Positions 50,218 through 58,381 of a DNA stretch of 64,000 bases are shown here, piece after piece. Position numbers and translations under genes: made by a program. The stretch covers positions 124,001-188,000 of the forward strand of contig JBMNGF010000018.1 in NCBI GenBank assembly GCA_050949745.1. The letters run 5' to 3'. A model generated the notes under the pieces. The model was not told where the DNA came from. It saw only the letters and a program-made list of their open reading frames with translations, and did no database searches. This DNA is from Syntrophaceticus sp050949745 (GTDB taxonomy: Bacteria > Bacillota > DSM-12270 > Thermacetogeniales > Thermacetogeniaceae). How positions within the stretch are numbered: the stretch's first letter is position 1; every line of letters starts with the position of its first letter.

Positions 50218-51021
50218 TCAGGCTTTAGCGGTGAGCAGAACGCTATCATTGTTCAGTGCAGTGCCGCTGTTCTTTTCGAATAAACTCATTAGATCCAGCA
50301 CACTCATACATCTACGCTCATTACCATTGATATCCAGCACAATCTGTCCTTCATGCATCATCACTGTACGTGTCCCTGTAGCCAGGGCCTGTTCCAGGTT
50401 GTGGGTGACCATAATAGCGGTCAGCTGCTGTTCTTCAATGATCTGGCAAGTGAGGTCCATGACTATTTCAGCTGTACGTGGGTCCAAGGATGCGATATGC
50501 TCATCAAGCAGCAGCAGCTGAGGCTTCCTCAAGGTTGCCATCAGGAGTGTCAGAGCCTGCCTCTGGCCCCCTGATAGAAGCCCGACCTTGGTTGTAAGGC
50601 GATCTTCCAGGCCCAGCCCGAAGCCTGCTAGCTGCTCCTGGAAAAAGGAACGCTCCTGAAAGCGGATTGCCTTCCTCAGCCTTCTGCGCTGTCCGCGTTT
50701 CCAGGCCAGCACCAGGTTTTCCTCTACGGTCATATGGGCTGCGGTGCCTGTCAATGGATTTTGAAAAACACGCCCTATCATGGCTGCACGCTCATGTTCC
50801 AGCAGGTGGGTTATTTCAACACCATCCAGGATTATTGCCCCATCATCCAGGGTGAACATGCCGGCGACAGCATTTAACAGTGTGGATTTCCCTGCCCCAT
50901 TACTTCCCACCATGGTGACAAAATCACCACGGTTCAGTGAAAGAGAAACATTGTCCAAGGCAAGCTTTTCATTAACAGTATTTTTATCAAACACCTTACA
51001 GATGTTTATCAGCTCAAGCAT
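50218..51021 (-). CDS. ABC transporter ATP-binding protein (TrpXYZ/COG1101 type)
   Basis: 267-aa ATPase: Walker A GSNGAGKST, signature LLSGGQRQALTLL, Walker B LLLLDEHIASLDP (with His after Glu, as is usual in this subfamily) and the H-loop in MVTHNLEQAL. It is the third gene of a binding-protein, permease, ATPase set. It overlaps the permease by 8 bases. Related systems are annotated as tryptophan (TrpXYZ) or unknown-substrate importers. Confidence 0.85.
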   Translation of the reverse strand: MLELINICKVFDKNTVNEKLALDNVSLSLNRGDFVTMVGSNGAGKSTLLNAVAGMFTLDDGAIILDGVEITHLLEHERAAMIGRVFQNPLTGTAAHMTVEENLVLAWKRGQRRRLRKAIRFQERSFFQEQLAGFGLGLEDRLTTKVGLLSGGQRQALTLLMATLRKPQLLLLDEHIASLDPRTAEIVMDLTCQIIEEQQLTAIMVTHNLEQALATGTRTVMMHEGQIVLDINGNERRCMSVLDLMSLFEKNSGTALNNDSVLLTAKA

Positions 51022-51928
51022 TGGGGATCCCTCTTTTCCGGCTGTTTTTTGTTAATCCCAGCCAATTTCTTACCTGTGGTGAAGCCAGGGCTATCACCAC
51101 AATCAAAGCTGTCAGCAGTTTAAAATCTGTTGGGGCCAGCCCCAATCGTAGCACCAGAGCAAGGACAGCCCTGTAAATAATTGAGCCGCACACCACAGCT
51201 ATAATGTGCTGCAGCAGGGTGCGTTTGCCGAAAATGGCTTCGCCGATAATCACCGATGCTAGTCCGGCTACAATCATTCCGATTCCCATTCCGGCATCAG
51301 CAAACTGCTGGTTCTGCGCCACCAAAGCTCCGCCAAAAGCAACCATTCCATTGGAAATGGCCAGACCCAGGAGTTTCATCCGGTTTGTATTGACTCCCTG
51401 GGCGCGTATCATCTGTTCATTATCCCCGGTAGCTTGGAGTGCTAAGCCGACCTCAGTTTTCAAGAAGAAGTGCAATCCGGCAACTACCAGCACTACGATG
51501 AACAGTCCCAGCAGAGAAGGGCCGTAAATATTATCTAGAGGCTGCCAGGTATTAAAATCGGTGATTACAGTATCTGTCCTGAGCAGCGGCACATTTGCCC
51601 GTCCTAAAATGCGCAGATTGATTGAATAAAGGCCGGTCATAGTTAAAATTCCGGAGAGCAGGGGGGTAATCTTAAAAACCGTATGCAGCAATCCTGTAAT
51701 TAACCCTGCTAGCAGCCCCCCAACAATAGCTGCCAGTGTAGCCAGCCAGGGGCTGCCGCCAGCAAAAATAATGCTGGCGGCAATTGCTCCTCCGGTTGTA
51801 AAACTTCCATCAACAGTTAAATCGGCGTAATTAAGCACACGAAAGGTGAGATAAACACCCAACGCCATTAAAGCGAATAGAAGTCCTTGTTCCAGTGTGC
51901 CAGCCAGTGCATAAAGCAATTTCCCCAC
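51014..51928 (-). CDS. ABC transporter permease (TrpXYZ/COG4120 type)
   Basis: 304-aa membrane protein with about eight or nine helices. Conserved pieces: FALMALGVYLTFRVLNYADL and TVDGSFTTGGAIAA, and GLAISNGMVAFGGALVAQNQ with QFADAGMGIGMIVAGLASVI in the second half, typical of branched-chain/ribose-like permeases of this subfamily. The following ATPase overlaps its stop. Confidence 0.85.
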   Translation of the reverse strand: MGKLLYALAGTLEQGLLFALMALGVYLTFRVLNYADLTVDGSFTTGGAIAASIIFAGGSPWLATLAAIVGGLLAGLITGLLHTVFKITPLLSGILTMTGLYSINLRILGRANVPLLRTDTVITDFNTWQPLDNIYGPSLLGLFIVVLVVAGLHFFLKTEVGLALQATGDNEQMIRAQGVNTNRMKLLGLAISNGMVAFGGALVAQNQQFADAGMGIGMIVAGLASVIIGEAIFGKRTLLQHIIAVVCGSIIYRAVLALVLRLGLAPTDFKLLTALIVVIALASPQVRNWLGLTKNSRKRGIPNA

Positions 51929-52040
51929 TCCGTTCTGATATTTTTATTATGTCAGCTGTCAAATAGATTACTTATTTCAACACCGTTGCCAATAGTCTAA
52001 AGCGTCAGGCGCTATCAGCTGAGTTCTCCTAGGCAGCCGA

Positions 52041-53042
52041 TTATTCAATGATTTTATCTGCCTGCTTTCTTATATCTTCAGGTATGGTGACCTTCATGTC
52101 CAGGGATGCTTTCATATTAAGCACTAACTCCATATCCCTCTGTGATTCCACAGCCATATCCTGGGGGTTTTCTCCCTTCAGTATTCTAAGTGCCATTTCA
52201 GCTGTCTGTTTGCCCAGTTTCTCATAGTTAATGCCTATGGTAGCTATAGCACCCCGCTCAACCATTCCTGCTTCTCCCGCAATAACAGGTAGAGCATTGG
52301 TCTTGGCAACCTTGATTACCGATTCCACCGATGATGACACAGTATTATCGGTAGGAAGATAAATGGCATCGACTCTCCCCACCAGAGACTGTGTCGCCTG
52401 CATCACTTCACTGGTATTGGAAACAGTTGCTTCGACAACCTCAAGCCCCATTTTTAAAGCTGCCTCCTTCACCATATCCACCTGTACTACAGAATTGACC
52501 TCACCGGCATTGTAAACAACACCTATCCTTTTTCCTTCTGGGGCCAGTATTTGCGATAGTTCAATCTGCTCAGCCACAGGATTCATGTCATTGGTACCAG
52601 TCACATTGGTTCCCGGTTTTTCGTTGGAATCAACCAGTTGGGCAGCAACCGGATCTGTAACAGCGGTGAATAGAATCGGTATCTCTGTTGTTTCCGCTGC
52701 CACTGCCTGAGCTGAATCGGTGGCAATTGCCAGAATCAGATCACACTCGCTAGCCACTAAATCTTTAGCAATGGTTTTCAAAACAGTGCGATCACCCTGG
52801 GCATTTCCGAAATTAACATCCAAATTATCCCCTTCCATGTAACCATTGGCTGCCATAACATCCAGGAATCCCTGGCGGGCGGCATCCAGTGCAGGGTGGT
52901 CTGCAACCTGGATAATACCCAACTTTACCTGATCTGCTTCTCCTGTGTCCTGCCCTGCTGTATTACTGGAGACTCCCCCACAGCCAGTTATAACCGTCAG
53001 CAGCAGCAATAACACCATTCCCAATACAAACAACTTCCTCAT
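52041..53042 (-). CDS. ABC transporter substrate-binding lipoprotein (TrpXYZ/COG2984 type)
   Basis: 333-aa lipoprotein with signal LLLLLTVITGCGG (acylated cysteine at residue 21) and a two-lobed binding fold: KLGIIQVADHPALDAARQGF, ILFTAVTDPVAAQLVD, KRIGVVYNAGEVNS and IYLPTDNTVSSSVESV. This is the family whose characterised or predicted members import tryptophan or other aromatic compounds. GAGGAGGGAAAAAC precedes the ATG. First gene of the operon, behind a leader containing an intrinsic terminator. Confidence 0.87.
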   Translation of the reverse strand: MRKLFVLGMVLLLLLTVITGCGGVSSNTAGQDTGEADQVKLGIIQVADHPALDAARQGFLDVMAANGYMEGDNLDVNFGNAQGDRTVLKTIAKDLVASECDLILAIATDSAQAVAAETTEIPILFTAVTDPVAAQLVDSNEKPGTNVTGTNDMNPVAEQIELSQILAPEGKRIGVVYNAGEVNSVVQVDMVKEAALKMGLEVVEATVSNTSEVMQATQSLVGRVDAIYLPTDNTVSSSVESVIKVAKTNALPVIAGEAGMVERGAIATIGINYEKLGKQTAEMALRILKGENPQDMAVESQRDMELVLNMKASLDMKVTIPEDIRKQADKIIE

Positions 53043-53090
53043 GTTTTTCCCTCCTCATCGGATTACAGGAATCCGGGCAGCCAACTAGAC

Positions 53091-53243
53091 AAAAAAAGAC
53101 ACCCCAAGCCGGAGTGTCAGTTATGCAATATACAAGACGCTCCTACCGTCCGGCCGTGCTACCACGCGTAATTATAATTTCAAATCCCTGCCATCCTACT
53201 GTTCTACAATTATTATATTAGCAACTGCCTACTGGTAAGTCAA
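53091..53243 (-). promoter_or_regulatory. Promoter and attenuator-like leader of the ABC importer operon
   Basis: Minus strand: TTGACT (53243-53238), 17 bases, TAATAT (53220-53215). About 110 bases later GACACTCC-GGCTT-GGGGTGTC is followed by seven T; the one non-Watson-Crick pair is a G-U only on this strand. Upstream, CGCGTGGTAGCACGG resembles a T-box core (UGGU). GGAGCGTC can pair with the terminator's GACACTCC with one mismatch, giving a possible antiterminator. The leader is too short for a normal T-box stem I. Confidence 0.55.
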
Positions 53244-53588
53244 CCAAGAAAATTGCAGGAATAAAGACAAAGGTTCTATTTGCCGAAGCTACTAAAAATA
53301 CACGCCACCAGTAAGCTTGCCAGCTACATATAATCGCATATTAAAACATATGGATAGGACAAAATGTGACTGTTTTTGATAAAATAACTGAATATTCGAG
53401 CCGTTGGTTGACAATTATGCATGGTTGTATATAATTACAATTGATATATCTTCACATACTTTATTTATTTCCTTTTGTTTATATGTAATAGTATATTGTG
53501 CTTTTTGGGATGTTGTGCATCAGAAGAAAGAGTGCAGTAGCCGTTTGCATTGGTCAAAGTAAATGACAACATTATGGAGGAGGAAAAA
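53244..53588. other. Divergent intergenic stretch
   Basis: About 345 AT-rich bases between the ABC importer promoter and the flavoprotein gene. It holds the plus-strand promoter at 53408-53435. No gene is seen. Confidence 0.45.
53408..53435 (+). promoter_or_regulatory. Sigma-A promoter for the flavoprotein gene
   Basis: TTGACA (53408-53413), 16 bases, TATAAT (53430-53435): both hexamers match consensus exactly. It gives a leader of about 145 bases. Confidence 0.7.
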
Positions 53589-55271
53589 ATGGAGGAAGTA
53601 AAAAAGGGGATCTCACGTAGGAATTTTCTCAAAGGGGTTGCTGTTGGGGCTGCCGGTTTAGCTGCAACGGGAACCTTGGCCGGTTGTGGTGAAGGAACTA
53701 GTGAGGAACCTACAGGGGAAACACCGAATGGTGCTGATGAACAAGCAAAGCTTAGTTTTGAAGTTGCCCCTGATCCAATTCCCGAGGGAGATATCAAGGA
53801 GACAATAACAACAGATGTTGTGGTTTGCGGCGCTGGGTTAGCCGGGGCATGTGCTGCCGTGGTCGCTGCTCAAAAGGGAGCTAAAGTGGTTTTACTTGAA
53901 AAGGGGCCAACTATTAGCTTGCGCGGGATAGACTATGCCGCTATTGGTAGTAAGATGCAGAAATCCATTGGGGCTGATGTGGATAAAGCGGCAGCTGTAC
54001 ATGAAATAATGAGATGGGGAGGCTATAAAGCTGACCAGCGTGTAGTATCTGTCTGGGCTGAGCGCAGTGGTGAAGCATCCGATTGGCTGGTGGAAATGGC
54101 GGAAAAGGTCGGGCAAACTGTCGAGTCTGTGCCAATAGAAGAGCAAATAGTTCCCAATTCAACAATTCCATACTATACGACACAGTCTTTTGCTCTCTCT
54201 CCCAGTGAGGAGGCTCTTGCTGCTGCAGCTCAAGGAGTGTCGCCAAAGCAGGCTGCTATGAGATACACATTGGAGACGAACGCCAAGGAAGCTGGGGTAG
54301 ATATCAGATACAATACACCTGCTGAACAGCTTATTAAAGAGGATGGAAGAGTCACCGGAGTTATTGCTAAGAGTGAGGATGGCTCATATATTCGTTTTAA
54401 TGCTGAAAAAGGTGTGATTCTTAGTACTGGTGACTACGGACATGATCCTGAGATGTTGAAGCATTACATTCCTTCTACTGAAAATATCTATGGTATTACA
54501 TTTCCAGATGAGTACAATACAGGTGATGGCCATAAAATGGGCCTGTGGGTTGGGGCGGCTATGGATGAAGGACCACATGCCCCGATGTATTTCGACCAGG
54601 GTCTGGAAGGTCTGCCCCCTGGCTATAAACCAGTTCCTCTCACCCGTCAGCCGTGGTTGGGCGTGAACATGCTTGGGGAGCGTTTCGCAAATGAAAATTT
54701 ACCATATGGTTATGTTAGTAGATCATTACTGCGGCAGCCAGGTCATATGAAATGGGTTATCTGGGATGCCAAGTGGCCGGAAGAGGGTCCGAAGTTCGGT
54801 ATGACCGCTTGTAAAAATATGAGATCACCTATGCATAATCCTGAGGAAATCGAAGAACTCATTGAAAAGGGAATTATTAAAACTGCCGATACTATTGAAG
54901 AGTTAGCAGAAAAGATAGATGTGCCTGTCGAGACCTTTAAGGCAACTGTGGAAAGATACAACGAACTGGCGAAGCTGGGAGAGGATCTAGACTTCGGCAA
55001 ACACGGCGACATTCTAACGACCGTAGAAAAAGCGCCGTTTTATGCAGTAAAATTGGGTGTGACCTTATTAGTAACCCTGGGTGGTCTGAAAGTTACCGAA
55101 AAAATGCAGGTATTGGATACGAATAACGAAGTTATTCCGGGATTATATGCGGCTGGAAATACGTCTGGGTGCTTCTTCCATAATGACTATCCCAATATTA
55201 TGCCTGGTTTGAGCCATGGTCGCAGCTTAACTACAGGTTGGGTTGCTGGGCAAAGTGCTGTTGAAGGATAG
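53589..55271 (+). CDS. Tat-exported FAD-dependent oxidoreductase (fumarate-reductase/flavocytochrome c family)
   Basis: 560-aa exported flavoprotein. The Tat motif SRRNFLKG (residues 9-16), a hydrophobic stretch and lipobox LAGC (C33) suggest a Tat-translocated lipoprotein. The FAD domain begins VVVCGAGLAGACAAVVAAQK and ends with LYAAGNTSGCFFHNDYPNIM and GLSHGRSLTTGWVAGQSA, the PF00890 pattern. No heme motif is present. Family members reduce fumarate, urocanate or other unsaturated acids; the substrate here is unknown. The ATG at 53589 follows GGAGGAGG, better than the GTG at 53550 region. Terminator directly after. Confidence 0.85.
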   Translation: MEEVKKGISRRNFLKGVAVGAAGLAATGTLAGCGEGTSEEPTGETPNGADEQAKLSFEVAPDPIPEGDIKETITTDVVVCGAGLAGACAAVVAAQKGAKVVLLEKGPTISLRGIDYAAIGSKMQKSIGADVDKAAAVHEIMRWGGYKADQRVVSVWAERSGEASDWLVEMAEKVGQTVESVPIEEQIVPNSTIPYYTTQSFALSPSEEALAAAAQGVSPKQAAMRYTLETNAKEAGVDIRYNTPAEQLIKEDGRVTGVIAKSEDGSYIRFNAEKGVILSTGDYGHDPEMLKHYIPSTENIYGITFPDEYNTGDGHKMGLWVGAAMDEGPHAPMYFDQGLEGLPPGYKPVPLTRQPWLGVNMLGERFANENLPYGYVSRSLLRQPGHMKWVIWDAKWPEEGPKFGMTACKNMRSPMHNPEEIEELIEKGIIKTADTIEELAEKIDVPVETFKATVERYNELAKLGEDLDFGKHGDILTTVEKAPFYAVKLGVTLLVTLGGLKVTEKMQVLDTNNEVIPGLYAAGNTSGCFFHNDYPNIMPGLSHGRSLTTGWVAGQSAVEG

Positions 55272-55320
55272 CTTTTAGAATAACTGCGCTGATTTTGCAC
55301 AAAGTTGAAGAATGAACTAT

Positions 55321-55353
55321 AGATGCACCATGACTTATCTGGTGCATCTTTTT
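55321..55353 (+). terminator. Rho-independent terminator of the flavoprotein gene
   Basis: AGATGCACCA (55321-55330) pairs perfectly with TGGTGCATCT (55340-55349), followed by TTTTATT. Confidence 0.9.
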
Positions 55354-55361
55354 ATTGTCAG

Positions 55362-55390
55362 TGTGGCATGGGGGCCTTTCGTTTGCCACA
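55362..55390. repeat. Copy 2 of the dispersed palindrome
   Basis: TGTGGCATGGGGGCCTTTCG followed by TTTGCCACA; differs from the copy at 2003 at a few central bases. A further copy starts 13 bases later. Confidence 0.75.
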
Positions 55391-55403
55391 TGAATTTGCG
55401 AAT

Positions 55404-55432
55404 GGTGGCATGGGGACGTTTCGTTTGCCACA
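55404..55432. repeat. Copy 3 of the dispersed palindrome
   Basis: GGTGGCATGGGGACGTTTCG followed by TTTGCCACA. Directly adjoining it is a copy of the serpin gene's 3' end, the same arrangement as at 60322-60407. Confidence 0.75.
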
Positions 55433-55440
55433 TCACTTAA

Positions 55441-55491
55441 CTGCCGAATCCTCCATAATACCGATAAAAAGGGGCATTTCTGTTTGAAGAT
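55441..55491 (-). pseudogene. Serpin gene 3'-end fragment
   Basis: About 50 bases nearly identical to 60358-60407, the end of the serpin gene, in the same orientation and with the same palindrome at its side. Similarity stops abruptly near GAAGATCC. No coding role remains. Confidence 0.75.
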
Positions 55492-55685
55492 CCTGCAAAA
55501 TCGTCATGAATGGTATAATATTAGCAAAGTTAATTATGCTGTTGAGTGGGCTATATTTATTACCTGCGTTGCACCGAATTAAAACAAATATATTTAAGAA
55601 AACAAGACGGAGGTTAATGTAGAATACAGTAAAAGTTGTCTGTTAGTGGCTGCCTGCATGTTTTAATTAATGGAGGGAGAGCACA

Positions 55686-57152
55686 TTGAACAAATTACAC
55701 AGCATATCTTTGTTAGAGGATGCAAACTTTTTGTTGTCTGTGATGGATGCTTCTTCAGATGGTATTCTGATTTCTGATGACCAAGGTAATGTTTTATATG
55801 TAAACAGTGCCTATGAGTCCATTACAGGATTAACAAGGGAGCAGATGGTAGGGAATAATCTTCGTAAACTACGTGATGAAGATAAACTTTTCAACATTGC
55901 TGTATCATTAGTTGTATTGGAGCAAAAAAAACCTGCTTCCATTATCCATGAGTATATTACTGGCAAAAAGGCTTTGACCACTGGGTGTCCAATTTACGAT
56001 GAAGATGAACAGGTGATTGTCGGGGTGCTAAGTAATACTAGAGACATTTCAGGGCTGATCAATTTAAGGAATGAATTAGAGGTGAACAAAAAACTTCTTC
56101 AGAAATACTCTAATGAATTGCAGCAGCTACGTCAGCATCATCTGCAACAGTATGAAAACTTTATCTATAAGAGCAAAACCATGGCAGAGATGCTGCAGTT
56201 GGCGTTAAAGGTAGCGCAGTTTGACAGCTCTGTGTTAATTTTGGGGGAGTCTGGTGTTGGAAAAGAACTTTTAGCAAAATTCATTCATGAGCAAAGTCCC
56301 AGAGCTGAAGGCCCTTATATTAGAGTCAATTGTGCCGCAATTCCTACAGAGCTTTTTGAATCGGAATTGTTTGGTTACGAACAAGGTTCTTTTACAGGGG
56401 CAAGCTCAGAAGGTAAACCTGGAATGTTTGAGCTGGCAAACGAAGGGACGATTTTGCTTGATGAGATTGGTGAACTACCTTTAACAGTTCAATCCAAACT
56501 GCTCAGAGTACTTCAAGAAAAGGAAGTGCTCCGATTAGGTGCTCAGAAGCCAACCAAACTAAATGTCCGAGTGTTGACAGCTACAAACGAAGATCTTGCT
56601 CTAGAGGTCAAAAAGGGTAACTTTAGAGAGGATCTTTTTTTTAGATTAAATGTTGTGCCTATTACCATTCCCCCTCTAAGAGAAAGAAGAGAAGATATTC
56701 CCGAGTTGATTCGCTACTTTATCGAGAAGCTTAATAAACGTTATAAAAAGAATGTATTTGTTTCTCTAGAAGCGATGGAGATCATGACTAGTTACTCCTG
56801 GCCTGGCAATGTTAGAGAACTGGAAAATCTGATCGAGTATTTATTTATCATTAATACTGGCGATGAAATTGATATGGAGAACCTTCCTGCCAAAATCGTA
56901 GCTGACCATGTTTTATCCACGCATGATTTACCAGAGGCCGAACAAACAGGAAAACTGAATTATCTATTGGAACGGTTCGAAAAAGATATACTCCTCTCTG
57001 CGATCAAAATCTATCCATCTATCAGGAAGGCAGCATATGCTTTAGGTATTAATCCGTCAACATTATCAAGAAAGTTAAAAAAATATGGTGTTAAACAACA
57101 GGTATGTGAAGGCAATATTATGAAAACTGATGCAAAGGTGCAACAGGACTAG
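55686..57152 (+). CDS. Sigma-54-dependent activator with PAS sensor domain
   Basis: 488-aa enhancer-binding protein of RocR type. N-terminal PAS domain (about residues 15-125: DASSDGILISDDQGNVLYVN, YESITGLTREQMVGNN), short coiled linker, AAA+ domain (about 160-390) with Walker A GESGVGKE, the sigma-54 loop as GSFTGAS, Walker B ILLDEIGELP, and a C-terminal Fis-type helix-turn-helix (IRKAAYALGINPSTLSRKLK). GAGGGAGAG lies before the TTG start. A -24/-12 promoter just downstream makes the next gene its obvious target. The ligand sensed by the PAS domain is unknown. Confidence 0.9.
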   Translation: MNKLHSISLLEDANFLLSVMDASSDGILISDDQGNVLYVNSAYESITGLTREQMVGNNLRKLRDEDKLFNIAVSLVVLEQKKPASIIHEYITGKKALTTGCPIYDEDEQVIVGVLSNTRDISGLINLRNELEVNKKLLQKYSNELQQLRQHHLQQYENFIYKSKTMAEMLQLALKVAQFDSSVLILGESGVGKELLAKFIHEQSPRAEGPYIRVNCAAIPTELFESELFGYEQGSFTGASSEGKPGMFELANEGTILLDEIGELPLTVQSKLLRVLQEKEVLRLGAQKPTKLNVRVLTATNEDLALEVKKGNFREDLFFRLNVVPITIPPLRERREDIPELIRYFIEKLNKRYKKNVFVSLEAMEIMTSYSWPGNVRELENLIEYLFIINTGDEIDMENLPAKIVADHVLSTHDLPEAEQTGKLNYLLERFEKDILLSAIKIYPSIRKAAYALGINPSTLSRKLKKYGVKQQVCEGNIMKTDAKVQQD

Positions 57153-57213
57153 AAGTTGTTGCAAATCTGTCAGGTGGTATTATGCCAGACGAAAAGCCAG
57201 ATTAACAAACTGC

Positions 57214-57231
57214 TGTTGTTTGCAAGCAACA
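57214..57231. promoter_or_regulatory. Candidate upstream activator site
   Basis: TGTTGTTTGCAAGCAACA has perfect 5-bp arms TGTTG/CAACA around a TTTGCAAG core and lies about 50 bases before the -24 element. GTTGTTGCAAATC at about 57155 is a partial copy, so two activator sites may be present. Confidence 0.55.
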
Positions 57232-57280
57232 CAAAATTCCTAAGATTCCACCCAAAACCGGCAACCAGGCTAATAGGATG

Positions 57281-57298
57281 TTGGCACGGTTATTGCTT
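57281..57298 (+). promoter_or_regulatory. Sigma-54 (-24/-12) promoter
   Basis: TTGGCACGGTTATTGCTT matches the TGGCAC-N5-TTGC consensus exactly, with correct spacing. It lies 63 bases before the amidase start. Confidence 0.9.
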
Positions 57299-57360
57299 CT
57301 TATATAGTTACAATTAACGGCCGTTTATTGTAAAACTCGGAAAAGGAAGGGTGGATATCA

Positions 57361-58107
57361 ATGGCAGAGAAGTGGGAAAAAACAGAAAATTGGAACAATT
57401 ATACGGATTCTGGTGGACAGTATGCTTTTGATGAGGAAATGTTAAATAGAGCCTTTGAGGAAGCCAAGAGGATCTACAAAGAAAGAGGCTTCCAAAGAAG
57501 AATGGGTTATGGAAAAGCCCCTGCTGTAACTACAGTGGATATGGCAAAGGCCTGGATGTCGGATGGACACCCCTTTACATGTGAAAATAATGAAGAGGTT
57601 TGTGCCAATGCCCTTAAGGTATTGGAAGCGGCAAGAAAATCAGGAGTACCTATTTTTCATACAACTACCGGATACACTGGAAAAAGACAACTAGATTTAT
57701 GCAGATGGGATGAGAAAATCCCAATGCGTACATTAGATATTAACTCTGAATGGATGGAAATTGACCCCAAACTAAAACCCCAACCAGAAGAACCCGTTAT
57801 TCATAAGAAATACGCCAGCAATTTCTTCGGTACCCATTTAGCTGAAACCCTATACTATTTGGGAGTAGATACGGTCATAGTAATGGGCGCCACTTCCTGC
57901 GCATGTGTTAGACACACCGTCATGGATTCAACCGGATATGGATTTAAAACAATAGTTCCTGAAGGTACTATTGGAGATAGAGTGCCAGGAGTTATTGCTT
58001 GGAATCTGTTTGATATGGATGCCAAGTTCTGCGATGTAGAACCTGTAGAAAATGTAGTTAAATATCTGGAAGGCATCGACAAAAGCGTATATAAAAGAGA
58101 GATATAG
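57361..58107 (+). CDS. Isochorismatase-family amidohydrolase (N-carbamoylsarcosine amidase-like)
   Basis: 248-aa cysteine hydrolase of the isochorismatase fold. Probable catalytic triad: Asp in TTVDMAKAW, Lys in VIHKKYASNFFGT and Cys in MGATSCACVRHTVMDSTGYG. The motif CVRHTVMD and overall length resemble N-carbamoylsarcosine and maleamate amidases. GGAAGGGTGG precedes the ATG. It is preceded by a sigma-54 promoter and followed by a dihydropyrimidinase, so opening and hydrolysis of a cyclic ureide such as hydantoin is a reasonable pathway, with release of NH3 and CO2. The exact substrate is inferred. Confidence 0.83.
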   Translation: MAEKWEKTENWNNYTDSGGQYAFDEEMLNRAFEEAKRIYKERGFQRRMGYGKAPAVTTVDMAKAWMSDGHPFTCENNEEVCANALKVLEAARKSGVPIFHTTTGYTGKRQLDLCRWDEKIPMRTLDINSEWMEIDPKLKPQPEEPVIHKKYASNFFGTHLAETLYYLGVDTVIVMGATSCACVRHTVMDSTGYGFKTIVPEGTIGDRVPGVIAWNLFDMDAKFCDVEPVENVVKYLEGIDKSVYKREI

Positions 58108-58191
58108 TCAGGCAGATTTATTTGGAATAAAACATCACACCCATATATCAGCTAAATATCATTTACTAAATTGAAATTTAGATACTAGCAG

Positions 58192-58226
58192 GGGACACAT
58201 TTAATTAAATAAATAAACCGTGTCCC
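58192..58226 (+). terminator. Possible terminator after the amidase gene
   Basis: GGGACAC (58192-58198) pairs with GTGTCCC (58220-58226), followed by TTGTTATT. The loop is long (21 bases), so termination may be partial and let transcription run into the dihydropyrimidinase gene. Confidence 0.4.
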
Positions 58227-58273
58227 TTGTTATTATCACCCTTCACCTTAGACTAGGTCTTTTTATAAGAAAC

Positions 58274-58362
58274 GTGAGTCTATTGATAAAAAACGGCACC
58301 ATGATATCAGCGGTTAAGGTGAAAAGCTGGCTGCTATGAAACCAGGTTTGGTAGATAGACCA
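58274..58362 (+). pseudogene. Hydantoinase gene 5'-end remnant
   Basis: GTG-initiated frame reading MSLLIKNGTMISAV, then in a shifted frame GEKLAAMKPGLVDRP. These align with MSILIKNGTIVSS and GEKIAAIGSGLEDRA of the intact gene 100 bases downstream. About ten codons are missing between them and nothing follows. It is a decayed second copy of the beginning of a dihydropyrimidinase gene. Confidence 0.75.
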
Positions 58363-58381
58363 AAAAAACAGGAGGGGAAAA

